From positions 254,621,533 to 254,685,532 of the forward strand of contig NC_081410.1 in the NCBI RefSeq assembly GCF_030272615.1: a stretch of 64,000 nt of DNA. The letters run 5' to 3'. The position numbers and the translations under genes were made by a program. Positions 22,206 through 34,689 of the stretch are shown piece by piece. The number at the start of each line of letters is the position of its first letter. Position 1 is the first letter of the stretch. This stretch comes from Cryptomeria japonica (Eukaryota > Streptophyta > Pinopsida > Cupressales > Cupressaceae). Under the pieces are notes generated by a model. The model did not search any database. It worked only from the letters and a program-made list of their open reading frames with translations, and was not told the DNA's origin.

Positions 22206-22300
22206 TTGAGATTCTTTGAGGTACGTGAGGTGCTTGAACTGCTTGACGTGCTTGAGATGTTTGATGTGCTTGACCTGCTTGAGTAGCTTGCAAGCCTGCT
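22206..22300 (+). repeat. Short decamer-type repeat (TGCTTGA words)
   Basis: About eight degenerate copies of a 9-10-bp word around GTGCTTGA/CTGCTTGA. No coding frame of note. Confidence 0.75.
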
Positions 22301-24452
22301 GTTGACTGTTCAATATTCAAATCATTATTGCTAATATATTAAATTGTTTTTACAGCACCTCCTTATGCCTTTCCAACTTGTACCGCAACTTCAAGTGCAT
22401 TCACAACACTCTTAATAGCTGCGTCTACTTTTCCTTCCCATTTTCTCATATCCTAGACATGATTTGAGAGTCCTAAATGTTGTGAAAGACTCCCAAAAGG
22501 CTGTGACAGCTTTTTGATCTCCTCCAAAATGCGAAGTTGGACTGCCAAAAAGATTTTAAGCCTTACCACGAAAACTACGAACCCCTTATTTGCTTTAGAA
22601 GTGGTACGTGGGCTACCATAAAGTGTACGGCTGGGCTTTATCCCAGCTGAATAAAGTATTTATTTGATTTCCAATCATACTGTAAACACATTCGTTGATA
22701 TTTTCTTTTTCTCTTCATCGTCCACATACATCACAATGATTTCTCCTAGTATTTCTCACTCCTTTATCTATCCAAATAAAAAAATTATTATTTGCCTGCA
22801 AATCTAAATTAATTCATACCTAGAAACATTGTTGTCAGCAACTCCAAATAAATCCCTATAAATCCGTACCAATCTGCAAACCTGTGAATTCCGGATGAAT
22901 CCACCACGGTTGGTTGAAATGGGTTTTCGTCCAATCAACCAGAAGAAACCCAAGGGTTTTCGTCCTAGGGCTCACTCAACCAAAAGCCAAAAGCTCTAAA
23001 AGCTCTCCAAGAAAAATAGAAAAACGAAGAATAATGCAAATGAGCTCTCAAATCTCCTTTGCACATACTCGAGAAGATTGTTTGCCATGATAACAACTTC
23101 TTGTTATATCAGATTAGTGTAGCATAAGCAAGGTGCAGCTACTTCATTGTTGAGTTTTAATCACCAACAAAGTTTGATGGAAATTAGTGGTGAGAAGAGG
23201 AATCCTCCATGGAAAAGTATAAATCAAAATTTCAGTCTAAATGTTGTTATCATCATTTTAATCAACCACCACATAATTACATTTGCATTCATAAATGTGG
23301 ATTGGCAAATTTTCCCCAACAAAGGAGCCTTTTTTGTTGGTGACTGGTGAGAAAGAATTTTCAGCCTTAACATAAGTTCAATCATTACATATTCACATTT
23401 CTTGTTTGTGCAAGGAGGTTTTATTTCTACAGCTATTGTTTCATTTCCAAAACCTGATTTTGATAAAATTAGATAATAAGTTGTTGTTTTCAGACTTGAA
23501 AAGCTGCAATGTTGATAAAGCAACAAATATGCAAGGATGAGTCCCGACTACAAGGCCATGTTAAGTACCCATGTATAAAACAATCTCTCACAAATGGAGA
23601 AAAGGAGAAAACCAAGTGGGACAAAACTCCTCTCCAAAAGAGAAAAAAGAAAACAAGTTTCCCAACACAAAAAATAATCTTATGCAAGGAAGAAGTCCCC
23701 TCCAAAATAGAAAGGATAAGTAAGACTATGTAGCTTTCCCCCGAGTAGTCAACTGTGTTGATTGTTGATGCTCAAAATTGGATGTAGAAGATGCTCCACA
23801 ATCTTCGAACAACGTTTCTCCCCTTGGGAAGAAACAAAATCAAAGTGTATTAAGAACATCTTCCCATTCTTGGAAGGAATATGAGGAAGAAAGTGCAAGA
23901 TATATGAAATCCCTGAAAACTGTTGATATGTCTCCAAGTCGATGTTGAAAGTTGTCGCTTTCAAATCAGGTGTTCTAAATCACACTAATGAAGATGACAA
24001 TCCAAAACCTAGTGGAGATGTATGTCGAACAAGATCCAAAGACTCAAGTATTCCCTCTAAAGGTAAGGATGCCTCTTCCAAATGCTGCTCAAAAGTATCC
24101 ACGATTCCACACTCATGTCAAACTGTGATGAATGATCATGTGTAGAATGAATAAGAGGATCCAAAGATTCCTCCACAACAATTGAACAAGAATCAACTTC
24201 ATAAAAGAGAAAAAAAATTGTCATAAAGGTGTCTCCCAAGTCTGAAATATAAGACTTTACATATAAACCTGCCCTATCTATCAAGTAGTCATCCAATGCA
24301 ATTGTATCTGGAATACAATGTATTTCCTACTGCACAGAATCACAAGTAGCCATGAATGTAGCAAAACAAGTACAATTAGAAGCAACGGTAGATGGAGGAG
24401 ATGAAATGCAAGGCTCAAGAACTAAATCACGTGAGAATACCCAAGTTAAAGT
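22301..24452. other. Mixed LTR-like and unassigned sequence
   Basis: A segment near 22900-23000 with CCCAAGGGTTTTCGTCCTAG resembles another at about 40965-40990 (CAAGGGTTTTCGCCCTC), as in leader parts of plant LTRs. 23490-24300 has short frames on both strands without domains. It may belong with the Copia remnant that starts at 24453, but nothing proves this. Confidence 0.3.
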
Positions 24453-26194
24453 TTAACAAATGTTCTCAAAATCAAAGTTCACACTAGGAGTGTGATCAAC
24501 AACCAAAGGATCAAAACCATCATCAGGTGCAAAGTCTGAAAAACGTGTATAACCAAGATGCATGATCAACCACCCAATTGCAATTAACTCTTTGCTTCCC
24601 AAATCTCGAATGATAACTAAATCAAGTGTGAGCTCCATAGTCTTCCCTACTCCACCATGGGTGATTTGATGAATGGAGAGAAGATTGTTTGATAAATGAG
24701 GTACACACAAAACATCATTGAAAGTGCGATCCCCAATATCAACAAGACCTTTCCCAATTACATCCATGTAAGTGTTGTTGCCCATCAAAATAGGTGGAAT
24801 AAAACAAGGCTCAAAAGAAGAGAACATAGACTGTGTGGAAGCCATATGGTGTGAAGCTCCAGAATCTAGAAGCCATCTCCTTGACTCAAGACCCATAGAA
24901 GCACAAAGAGCTTTAACTTTGTTTTTCATTGATTCATAAGCAAAACCTGCATAACCTTTTTCCTTAGTAGATACTAACTATTTTGAATGGGAAGTAGCTA
25001 ACTCAGACATTCTAGAAGGTAGATCAATGTTGTTCCTCTTAAGAAGATGTTTCAGTTCATCAATACCCTTCTTATAACAAGAATGTTCTTCATGTCTAGT
25101 TCTCTTGCAATATGTAAAAGTAGGCTTCTCCTTCTTAGATGAGTCTTCTTTTGAGGATGATTTATTTTGTGTGGCTTTTCCTTTGATTTCTTTTGTTTCT
25201 TGTCAAATTGTCCTAACTCTTTCTATCCCTTAGGCTAACTAGCCAATAAAGCCTAATTTTGTGATGGCTCTATGAGACCTATAGAAAGAAGCTTTTGTAG
25301 TTCATGTATTAACATCTTAGAAAAAGATGCAAATGAAGGCTTAATATAAGTTGATCCCATAGTTAGCCTATGGGTGTGAAAGCTATAAACAAACGAGGCA
25401 TATTCAAGAGCAAGTTTGTTCAATACATTATAGAGTAACTAAATCTCCTTTTTCTCAATGCCACATTCTTTGCATTGTGCTCTCAAACCATTAACCTTAG
25501 TTATATAATCCTGGATGTTGTCAAAGTTCTTTGGATCAAGGCTCAACAAATCATTAGCAATTTGATAGCCTCTAACTTCATTTGTTGTACCATACAATGT
25601 TTTTAACTTTTCCCAAGCATCATCTAAATTTTCAAATTCTTCAATCTGAAACATAAGATCGAGGGAAACAAAACTACAAAGACATCCAAAAGCTTTTGTT
25701 TGTTCAAGCATCCATTTTATGTTTTTTTATCATCTGTAGGTTCGGCTACCTTTTGCTCAACATATGGAGTATGGCCTATGAGTGTGAAAGCTAGAAACAA
25801 AAGATGCATATTCAAGAGCAAGTTTGTTCAATACATTATAGAATAACTAAATCCCCTTTTTCTCAATGCCACATTCTTTGCATTGTGCTCTCAAATCATT
25901 GACCTTAGTTATATAATACTGGATGTTGTCAAAGTTCTTTGGATCAATGCTCATCAAATCATTAGCAATCTAATAGCCTCTAACTTCATCTGTTGTACCA
26001 TACAAAGTTTTTAACTTTTTCCAATCATCGATTAAATTTTCAAATTCTTCAATCCGAAACACAAGATAGAGGGAAACAAAACTACGAAGACATCCAAAAG
26101 CTATTGTTTGTTGAAGCATCCATTTTATGTTTTTCTTATCATCTATAGGTTCAACTACCTTTTGCTCAACATATGGAGCATATCCAAGTTGCAT
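24453..26194 (-). pseudogene. Copia gag-protease remnant
   Basis: Minus strand, 5' to 3'. First come two copies of a Copia gag segment (26194-25970 and 25711-25439) with EEFENLDDAWEKLKTLYGT and NEVRGYQIANDLLSLDP. A zinc-knuckle-like stretch follows at about 25120-25060 (YCKRTRHEEHSC, lacking one Cys of the CxxC). The protease is at 24929-24453 with WLLDSGASHHMAS, followed by DVLCVPHLSNNLLSIHQIT typical of the gag-pre-integrase side. No integrase, RT or RNase H follows, so the element is truncated. Stops and frame changes separate the parts. The family assignment to Copia is confident; the reading is not restorable by eye. Confidence 0.75.
25366..26181 (-). repeat. 408-bp tandem duplication within Copia gag
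   Basis: Units 25366-25773 and 25774-26181, each with TGAAAGCTA near one end and TGCTCAACATATGGAG at the other. The two are roughly nine-tenths identical by eye. 408 is divisible by three, so the duplication alone would not shift the gag frame. Confidence 0.85.
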
Positions 26195-26850
26195 AGTTAT
26201 AAGTTGTTAGCAAAGGAACCTTAGAATGATCCATGTGTGGGAAAAGAATAGTGCAAGTAAACAGATCAAAACACACACACACACACCAAGAGAGACCCCC
26301 CCTTTTTTACTCAGTAAGAATCCCCCCTAACAAAAAATATTTGGCATCAATGCATTTACAATGCTAGAATTGTTTTCCATAGTTTTAAAATGTCAAAAAA
26401 TGGACTCAAATACCAAAAGTACATTAAAATCTTAGAATGAGAACCTCAAACTAGCACCAATATGTAGTGCGTAGAAAAATATCCACTTTCAAAAAACTAA
26501 TCACCTCAATCCAAGGTCATATGTGAAAGTTATAGTTGCTTGAATGTAATATACCCACAATTTTTTTCAATTTTTTTCTAGTTACAATCACAACAAGAAC
26601 CCGTTAAGGTTAGGAAATCAAGATACAATAATGGTGAAATTGTAACCCTTCCACTTTTTGATCACCAAGTGCCCAATATGGGAAGGTGAGAGCATACAAT
26701 GTTGAGGGGATCTTTAGCTTCAAATAACTAGACATAATACAATGCTTGGGTGGCAAGCCAGCCCCTTCCACTTTTCAGCGAGATATGGAGAATATTAAAA
26801 ATCATTTGGCAGTAAACCAGCCAAGGATGATGCAAGAAACTGAAGAACGA
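26182..26850. other. LTR-like leader adjoining the Copia gag
   Basis: Contains an ACACACACACAC run near 26273, TTAAGGTTAGGAAATC near 26603 and the first of several CCACTT-containing hairpin words (26764). No ORF. Confidence 0.3.
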
Positions 26851-26852
26851 TC

Positions 26853-26990
26853 ACTCTACCGCTTATGCAACGGGAGGACTAGAAATGAAATAGCAATCAA
26901 CTCCACCGCTTATTCAGCGGGAGGACTGAAAATGAGATACAATCAACTCAACCGCTTATTTAGTGGGAGGACAGAATTACAATAGATAAG
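26853..26990 (+). repeat. Three 47-bp tandem repeats with a CCGCT...AGCGG hairpin
   Basis: CCGCTTAT starts at 26859, 26906 and 26953, exactly 47 bp apart. The middle copy is a clean hairpin, CCGCT-TATTC-AGCGG. A related CCACT-TATGT-AGTGG follows at 27012. Confidence 0.9.
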
Positions 26991-27255
26991 AAGGCGGCAA
27001 GCTAGCCTCTTCCACTTATGTAGTGGGCCAAAGAACAACAATCCAAGTATATTGCTGTTAGTACTACTAATCAACTTTACAATGCAAACATGGATTACAA
27101 AATTACTAGAATCACTGTCCAAACTAGGCGACAAGGCCAGCCTCTTCCAGATCAAAGAAATTGTTGTTAGTACTACTACCAGCATTACAATATGAATCAT
27201 AGAAGATAAGAATGAAGAACCAACAGCTGCAAACAATTACCAACCTCACTTTCTC

Positions 27256-27333
27256 TCCACACAAAAGAACCCACACACCCAATAACCAACTCCACACAAA
27301 AGAACCCACACCCAATAACCAACTCCACACAAG
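27256..27333 (+). repeat. 33-35-bp minisatellite (three units)
   Basis: TCCACACAA starts at 27256, 27291 and 27324, with AACCCACAC and CCAATAACCAAC between. The open minus frames here (VWSWLLGV repeated) are an artefact of the repeat. Confidence 0.85.
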
Positions 27334-29300
27334 AAGACACTCCAAAACAGAAAATCTCTAAATCTGATGTACTCCCAACACGCTGAAAACACACAGACCA
27401 GCAAGCTAAGAACTCACTAATTTACTCGTAACTCTTTCCACAGTCATCAGAATCACCTCCAAACAAATGCAAATGAGAGATACAATGATGGCAATAAGGA
27501 TGGAAATGAAAGACATAAACTAAAAATGCCCAAACCCATGGCACGCAACCCAAAGCACTCCCAGCATAAAGCGTTTACAGCAGAAAACTTCGACTTGCAT
27601 AATAAAATGCAATACTCCAAGAAATACCCAAAACAAATAGACATTTGAGCAGGAAGATATGACTGAAAATCACCTACAGCCACTCCAAAAACCAGCAAAC
27701 TAGAAACACACCCAACACACCAAAAACTGAAAATCTCCCAATCACTTTGATCAGCACAATCTATCTCTCTGGATGAAAGATAGTCCCAAATAATCAGCTA
27801 GGCACTGTCTTCCAAGTACGAAACTGATGGTTGCTAGGAAGCTCTCAACTTCAAAGCTCAACTCTGGCACCAATTTGGCAGCACTTCATTACAAATATTC
27901 ATGGATACCCCAAAACAAGAGCCCAACACTCTTATTTATAGACACCCAAGGAAATGGAAAAAAAATGGATTTAAGTTGGATATAGCAATTCTATGATGCT
28001 TCTGCTTCGAATGAACTGAAAATAAAGGGGAAAGGGTTAGAAGGATCTAAATCTATTCCTAAGGGCAGTGATATCAGCAGGTAATTCTTTAGTGGACAAA
28101 TTCCAAATAAACCAAGCTTTGCTTCACCAAAATTAACTACAACTCCGCAAGAACCAGTGCAATTTTCTGAGGATGTTGAAGGATTTTCACATTGAAAAAG
28201 TGCATTTGAATGCCCAACACGGCACAATCCAAATGACTATTCACAATCGAACTTGGCACAAATTTGGTGGCTCAGGCTAGCTTTACATTGCAACTTATAA
28301 TCAACAAGATGCAAAAAGTATGAACCATGGAAATTCATCAAACACTATTACATTCTCCATTGAAATCAAAGCACTATACTACTTCTACTCTAAGTGAGGA
28401 AGGCAAAACCATGCAAGTTTTGAAAAATAACTTAGGTGGACACCATCAGAGAACAATGTTTCACTGTTATTATCTCAAAACTTATCGCAACAATTTCATA
28501 AAAATCTCCCCCTTCTACAAATGAGGGGGTCACCCCTTTATATAGGCTTCAGGCCTTGGCTACATGGAAAACCCTAATTCCCTGAAAGATTCTCTACACA
28601 TGATGCAACAAGGTGGGAATCAACAATAAATGCCCATTATGCCCATATACAATTAATTACAATCTTGCCAAAAATGGCACCCATAAAACATTAATTAACC
28701 ATTACATTCAAAAAGTGCCCACTATGCAATGAATGCACCCTCATGCAAAAGATCGCCCATTGTGCAATAAAGGTTCCTCCATTCAAAACTGCTCACACTG
28801 CCATAAATGCCCATCATCCCCCATGCAACAGCTGCATACAAAAGAATCAGTCATAATGCCTTAAAAGTGCTGGCTACATGCAAAAAGATGATCCACTGTC
28901 TTAGCATGCGTTGACCTAGCCGCCACTTGGTGAGAAACCCCTGTAGAGATAAAATTTAATCCCGGAAGAATTTTCCTAAAATTTTGAATTTACCCTGTCT
29001 TGGAGGAGATTTTCCATTAAATTTTAACATCTCCTATTTTTTAGGGATTTTTTCAATTTTGAGTTGCAGGGTCTAGGAGAGAAAATTCACTTGCCTAGCC
29101 GGATCTGAAAAAAGTTTGAAATTCAGACGAATTTTCATGCCTAAAATGGAATTTTTTTAAAAATTTCTCCGAGGAAGTTTTCTTTTCAACTTATCCTTGA
29201 CTCCAATTTTCTTGTCATGGAATTCATCTTTCTTCCTTGGGTGTTGGAACTCACTTGTGGAGGAATTTTGATTTGATTGACTTTCCTTGTCATCTCCTTT
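27334..29300 (-). repeat. Probable minus-strand LTR or leader sequence
   Basis: On the minus strand a TATA-type CCTATATAAAGG lies at 28546-28535, downstream of the 84-bp array and double hairpin (29303-30782). The element order hairpin, array, TATA matches the plus-strand element at 51-54 kb. A CCCAAGGAAATGGAAAAAAA segment near 27947 also occurs near 59583. Its ends are unresolved and no ORF with a domain was seen. Confidence 0.4.
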
Positions 29301-29302
29301 TG

Positions 29303-30010
29303 GGGGCTACACATCTAACTTGGGCGCCATTTGAATATGGTGAAGGAATTTTAACAGTTTTAACTTTTCCTTGTAACCTCCTACTTAGCGCCCCATACTT
29401 GACCTTGGGCGTTGAATCACTCTCATGGAGGAATTTTCATCTTTTTAGGTTTTTCCATGGTGCCTTGGTTTTGGCGCCCCTCAACCATCTTGGGCGTAAT
29501 TTTGACTTGGTGGAAGAAAATTATGTCTTGGAGAAATTCTATCATATCCCTGTTTGAGTGCTCACTTCATACCCTAAGCGCCATTTCACCTTCATGGAGG
29601 AATTTTATCTTTGCTCACATTTTCCTTGGCCTCTTGGTTTTGGCGCCCTACCCCTGACTTGGGCGCCATTTTCATAACATGGTGGAATTTTGAAATTTTA
29701 GCATTTTCCATTGCTCCTCTATTTTGGCGCCCCATGCTTGACTTGGGGGCTAAAACACCATAGTGAAGGATTTTTCAACTTTTTGACTTTTCCTTAGTGC
29801 CTTGGATTTGGCGCCCATACTTGCACCTTGGCGCTAAAACACATGGGTGATGGAATTTTCATTTTTGCCAACATTCCTTGGCATCCACATCCTAGCGCCC
29901 ACACTTGCATTTGGGCGCCCAAAACATATGAGCAAGGAATTTGGGGGGGTGGAGGAAATTCCTCCATCACCCCACTTTAGCACCCTACTTTTGGGCTAAG
30001 CGCCATTTCC
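29303..30010 (-). repeat. 84-bp tandem array with paired GCGCC motifs (about nine units)
   Basis: Unit marks fall at 29303, 29388, 29473, 29558, 29642, 29725, 29810, 29893 and 29978, so the period is 83-85 bp. Typical units have TTGGCGCCC, then about 18 bp later TTGGGCGCCA, then a TGGTGGAATTTT-type segment. Units have diverged but spacing is held. On the minus strand it follows the double hairpin at 30782-30739. Confidence 0.88.
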
Positions 30011-30738
30011 TTATGTCCAAGGAATGATGGATTTTTTCCATTTGGATGCCTTTCAGACTTCATCAAAATTATGCTAAACTACCAGATTGGGATATCATGT
30101 GTGGAATTGAAGTGCTTTGTCTTGCCAAACTTAGAAGATTTTTCAAGTTTTCCACTTCTGGGATGGGCATCCATACTTAGCCATTTTTTTTTTTTTTGAT
30201 CCATTAGCCTGCTTTTTCCAACTTGCTGGATTTAGACGATTCTTAAGGAATGTCCAGTCTTCAGTGTCTGCCTGTGAAGAGCTTGCCAAAATGGACTTTC
30301 CCAAAATAGTAAGTGTTTCAAAATGTTAGGATCAAGGCAAAACAGGTCAAGAAAGCACTTACTAAAAATAGAAATTGCTGAAAATAGTAAGTTGATTTTT
30401 TGGCAAAATTAGACCAATCTAGGAGGCAGTGAAATCCCTAAAAATAGAATGTTGCTCAAAATTCGCTCAAATTTCACGGGTAGGTTCCTTAGAGGGTCCT
30501 GATTACAATGCAACGCTTAGTTTTTCCAAAACCCTAAAGGAAAAGCCTCAAATCCAAGTCTAAAGGATGAAACCCTAAAACAAACAAAACAGGCTCCAGA
30601 CTTGGCCAAAATTGCTCAAACGAGCTGCAGATTTGATCAAATTGACCTCCAAACACCTGCAAAACGAGGACACTGACGAGACTACCGCGAAAAGACCCGA
30701 CAAACCAAAGCCAAAAGACCAAGAGGACCTAAAAAGTA

Positions 30739-30782
30739 GGGGGTCCTCATTTGCAATGGGGCGATGTGTGAAAATGTCACAA
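30739..30782 (-). other. Conserved double-hairpin motif, copy C
   Basis: Minus-strand match to 573-616 and 51154-51197: TGTGA-loop-TCACA, then CCCCATT with a partly decayed partner (ATGAGG for ATGGGG), then ACCCCC. Confidence 0.75.
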
Positions 30783-32430
30783 CAAGTCCTAGGATGAACC
30801 AAGGCGAATTCAAGTAAAGAATTAGAGGAACCTTGGCGAACCCATCCATTTTTTTGCCTTTTTTTAATTTTGCTTTCCTTTTTACTAAAATATTCTACCT
30901 TTGACATTTCCTCTTAAGAAATTATAAAAATGATGTACACCATGAAGATCTATGTATTTTTGAAGGTCTTCATTTGAGCATTATGGTGGGGCTTTATCAC
31001 CCAACCCTGCCCTATACTGCGACAAGGAATGTGACAAGGGCGTTACCCTCAAACACTGTCCCTAGACCTCCATGGAGTTGTGGGAGATGGAGCCAAAATA
31101 AATCACTTGGATCATCCACTTTCCAACATGTTACACTCGAGTCTAAAAGTGAGTAATAGGGTGAAGCTAATCACTTAGAGATTTTCTTGACTTTGGAGGA
31201 ACACAAAAGAATGAAATCATGAAATTCTATTTCCTATTAGAAATTTTCATCAACTTTGTTGCCCTAGAAAAGTGTGGAATTATTGGTTTCCCACTAACAA
31301 CTTACTCTAAAAAATACATTCAAAACATGTTGTGAGAAATCAGTCTACTCATTGGTTCACTCAAGTGTAGACTTACGGCAAGAAAAGGATATATCAATTT
31401 ACATTGGAAGACAATAACAAATTCAGTTATGCATGTGAAAGCTTGTAAACTATTATTATTAAATGGGGTGTAGAAATGAAATGTGATAGGATTTTGTCAA
31501 GAATTTGTTCAAGTCATTTCCATTGGAGATGGCTCTTTTAGAATTTGTCAAGCACGCATTATTAAAAATTATCCACATCTCTCTGCAAGAATATCATTTA
31601 GGGAAAGATGATCTGCAAAATTAACGAGTTCCAGGAACCCTGGCTGGTTAATCTAAGATGTCTTAACTGTGAGATCGAAATGGAATCTCCTTATCAAAAA
31701 AATCTTTCACCATGAGAATGGTTGTTTTAAAAGGTGAGATCTTAATTAAGGGGGATCTTTTAGTTACATAACCCAACAATATGATGCACAACATTTAGCT
31801 AAGCATGTGGTTTGCACAATTTTCTTTTAAGCCTTGTACAAACTTCATCACTTTTAAGACTTTTACAGACTTCATCAAGAAGTTTCTTAAAATCTGACAT
31901 CGGAGCATGGCTTTTGCACAAGTTCCTCATTTAGAATGTATGGGTTCTACTTGGACATTTCCTCAAAATTGTATTGTAGATCACACACATATACAACCTA
32001 GAAGTTTGAGTATCTCTATGCTGTTGAAATGCCTTTTGATTTCAAAAACAAGAAGTTTTTCTTCTTTTTCTAATTTTTTTTCCCAATTTTTTCCTATTTA
32101 AATTCTCCAATATTTTGAAAAAATCTTATACTTTTGGTTTGCGATTTTTTCCCTAAAAGTTACTGCTATTGTGTAAACAACCTGCCTAATTGTCAATCTC
32201 TTCAACATTTCACAGAAATTTTATCTAAAGCATCAGCCCTATTTATCTAGCTAGTCTAATATTTGTCCATCTTCATAGAACAATCTGAATTTTCCGTTAA
32301 TACCTTGAAATGCTCCTAACTTCAAAGACTCCATTAGCAAAAACCAATAGGAAACAAAGACCATAGAAAGGAAAAATGAAAAGAGACATGCCAATAATGA
32401 CGACAGGTTAAAAGATTAAATAATAAATAC
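30783..32430. other. Unassigned intergenic stretch
   Basis: No supported gene. The frame 30974-31156 (60 codons) and others lack domains. Confidence 0.5.
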
Positions 32431-32634
32431 CTTAGCCTCAAAAAGTTGTAGTCGGCGAACAATTTGTTCATAGAACGGAGCTTCTTGATCTAATGATGTA
32501 AAAGATGGGCTGAAACTTTTCATTTTCAAATTTTCTAGTTGACTTTCTGGATCACTTGCATTTCCCCATGATTCCACCCGTACAAAATCTACTTTTCCCT
32601 TTGCAGCAACTTCTGGATCAATGTTAAGTTTTCC
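32431..32634 (-). CDS. Single phase-0 exon of an unidentified host gene
   Basis: On the minus strand an acceptor TTTCATTTGCAG precedes 32634 and a donor AAG/GTATTTATT follows 32431. The 204 nt between are exactly 68 codons, open, starting and ending at phase 0: GKLNIDPEVAAKGKVDFVRV, ESWGNASDPESQLENLKMKS, FSPSFTSLDQEAPFYEQIVR, RLQLFEAK. The mixed polar and hydrophobic text and perfect splice sites argue for a real exon. Neighbouring exons were not found within a few kilobases, so it is either part of a gene with very long introns, as is common in conifers, or an exon carried by a TE. I do not recognise the protein. Confidence 0.6.
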
Positions 32635-33017
32635 CTGCAAATGAAACACAAATAATCAAATTGGTGATCATGCTGTCATGAGAAATCAAGCATTTATCCA
32701 TGGAAACTACAAGCAAATCCACATAAATCTGTGAGATAAAAACAAAATATGGCCCCATAATGTATAAGTTCATATAAGTTTTCTTGACTTCCAATAAGAA
32801 TGCAAAGACAAAAGTGTACATACTTGAAAAACACCAATCTATTTGTTTCCTAGTCATCACACAAATTGTTTCTTCCTAGTTGTAGTATTTCATTCACCTT
32901 TACGTTAGAAAACTTTTTGTATGTAAAAACTAAAACTATTTCTTCATTAAAAAAAATTACTCCAGAACCAATCATATTCATCTTTAGATCTAGAGGACCG
33001 GCAGACCCAGGTTGCAG
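32635..33017. other. Intron-like or intergenic stretch
   Basis: Directly upstream of the exon on the minus strand. Nothing else supported. Confidence 0.5.
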
Positions 33018-33420
33018 TCTCAAACGTGATAACACCATACATACAGAATGGCTGTAAAGTTCCCCCATCAAGGTTATGGAACTGAAATACCAGGATCCAC
33101 AGCACACCTATCACTAAGTTTATGATTGTAAGGAACTAATCATTCATAAACTCTGACAATGGTTCTGGGCAGCGTATCTTTCAAACAAAATTCCTTATTT
33201 TTACATTGACCTACAGCTCCTCTCAAACTTAATAACACCATACATCCAGATGGGCTGTAAAATGCCCCCATCAAGGCTACAGAAATGAAATACCAGGATC
33301 CACAGCAAACCTGTCACTAAAGTTATATTCATAACAAACTAATTATTGATAAACTCTGTCAATGGTATTGAGTATATTCCTATCTTTCAAAACAAAATTT
33401 CTTGTTTCACTTTCTACATT
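33018..33420 (+). repeat. 203-bp tandem duplication
   Basis: TCTCAAAC starts at 33018 and 33221. Both units then run through TAACACCATACAT, CCCCCATCAAGG, GAAATACCAGGATCCACAGC and TAAACTCTG. They have diverged noticeably. Confidence 0.85.
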
Positions 33421-34684
33421 GGTATGCAGGTCCATTAGGATGTCTCAAAGTCTCCCCACAATATAAAGCTATGAAAAACAAAGGGAATTCGTATAATTTC
33501 CCTACCAACCATTAATCTGGCATCAGCACAACCACCACCAGGGCTCACACCATTGTTGTGACCCATCTACATTATCATCCTCCATGTCGGGCAGTTCACA
33601 TTACTCAACGTCAAGGTAATGTCCCCCTCAGCAGATTGCTTGCCATGTAATTTCATTTCCTTATCCTTTTCTAGCTTCTTGTCACAATGAACTTTCTGGC
33701 AACCGTCCCAGGCTTTCATATGGTGATCCCCTTCTCTACATTGTCTCTCACCAGAAGATGACCCCTCAACCATGGTGTTCCAAAAAGCAGACCCAGATTT
33801 CAGAATTACAACAGGATTTCAATAGAAGGAATGTCATCAACTTAAGAATTTTTATAGAAAAGATATTAGATATTAACTACAAAAAAGGGGTAGCCCAAGA
33901 GTAAAGAATTTTAATAATTTTAGTGAGCTCTTCATATGAGTAAGAGGTCAGATGGAAAAGCTATCAAAGCTCCCACATTGAAGAGCCCTGATTGAACGAT
34001 GGGAATTACAATGATTAACCATATTTTGGACAGGAACTTTCACATCTCCCAAATTAATCTGCCTTGGACTTCAAAAGTCGTGGGGCTCTTTCTTACCAAT
34101 ATCTTAGATGGTGAAATAAGATTACAATGATTAGCTATATTTTGAAGAGGAAGCCTGTAAAGGTTGATGACAAACCTTGGGGTTCCAGCCCACTCATGTC
34201 TAGGACTTACCACATAGTTTTGGCTAATCTTTTTGGCTCCCATCTACAATAAAATCTCCCATAATAATCTTAGGATTATAATACCCTTTAATCCTTCTCA
34301 TCAACTTAATTGTGTCTTACATATTGCAATTCATCAATCACAAGCTCCTCTAAACAGAATTCAAACTTAATAATTCTTTAATGCCATGGTCACATCGGTG
34401 ATAACTTTAAGGTTTGAGGCTTTTATTGCCAAGTGGACTTCCACCTTATTATGCTCACAAGAAATATGGAAAACCTTTAGATGAGTGAACTTAAACATAG
34501 CTCCCCAAGTTCTCTAGCCAAATTCCTTAGTCTTCAATTATCCAAAAGTATGCCACCTTCCTTTAATAGATGTGCCTCAGATTTGGGAATCTGTCAAATC
34601 CAGATTGAGTCACTCTTAAGAGCATTTACTCTATGAAAGATGCCGACTAGAAGATGGCTCAATTCTGATTTGTTTTGTTTCAAT
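33421..34684. other. Unassigned stretch upstream of the Copia LTR
   Basis: The minus frame 33567-33773 (68 codons, Cys/Lys/Glu-rich) has no domain I recognise. Nothing else supported. Confidence 0.4.
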
Positions 34685-34689
34685 ATCAA

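Noticed and set aside
29237-29657. Plus-strand ORFs with repeated WRNF/LLAP-like text
   Set aside because: They follow the 84-bp array, whose period is divisible by three.
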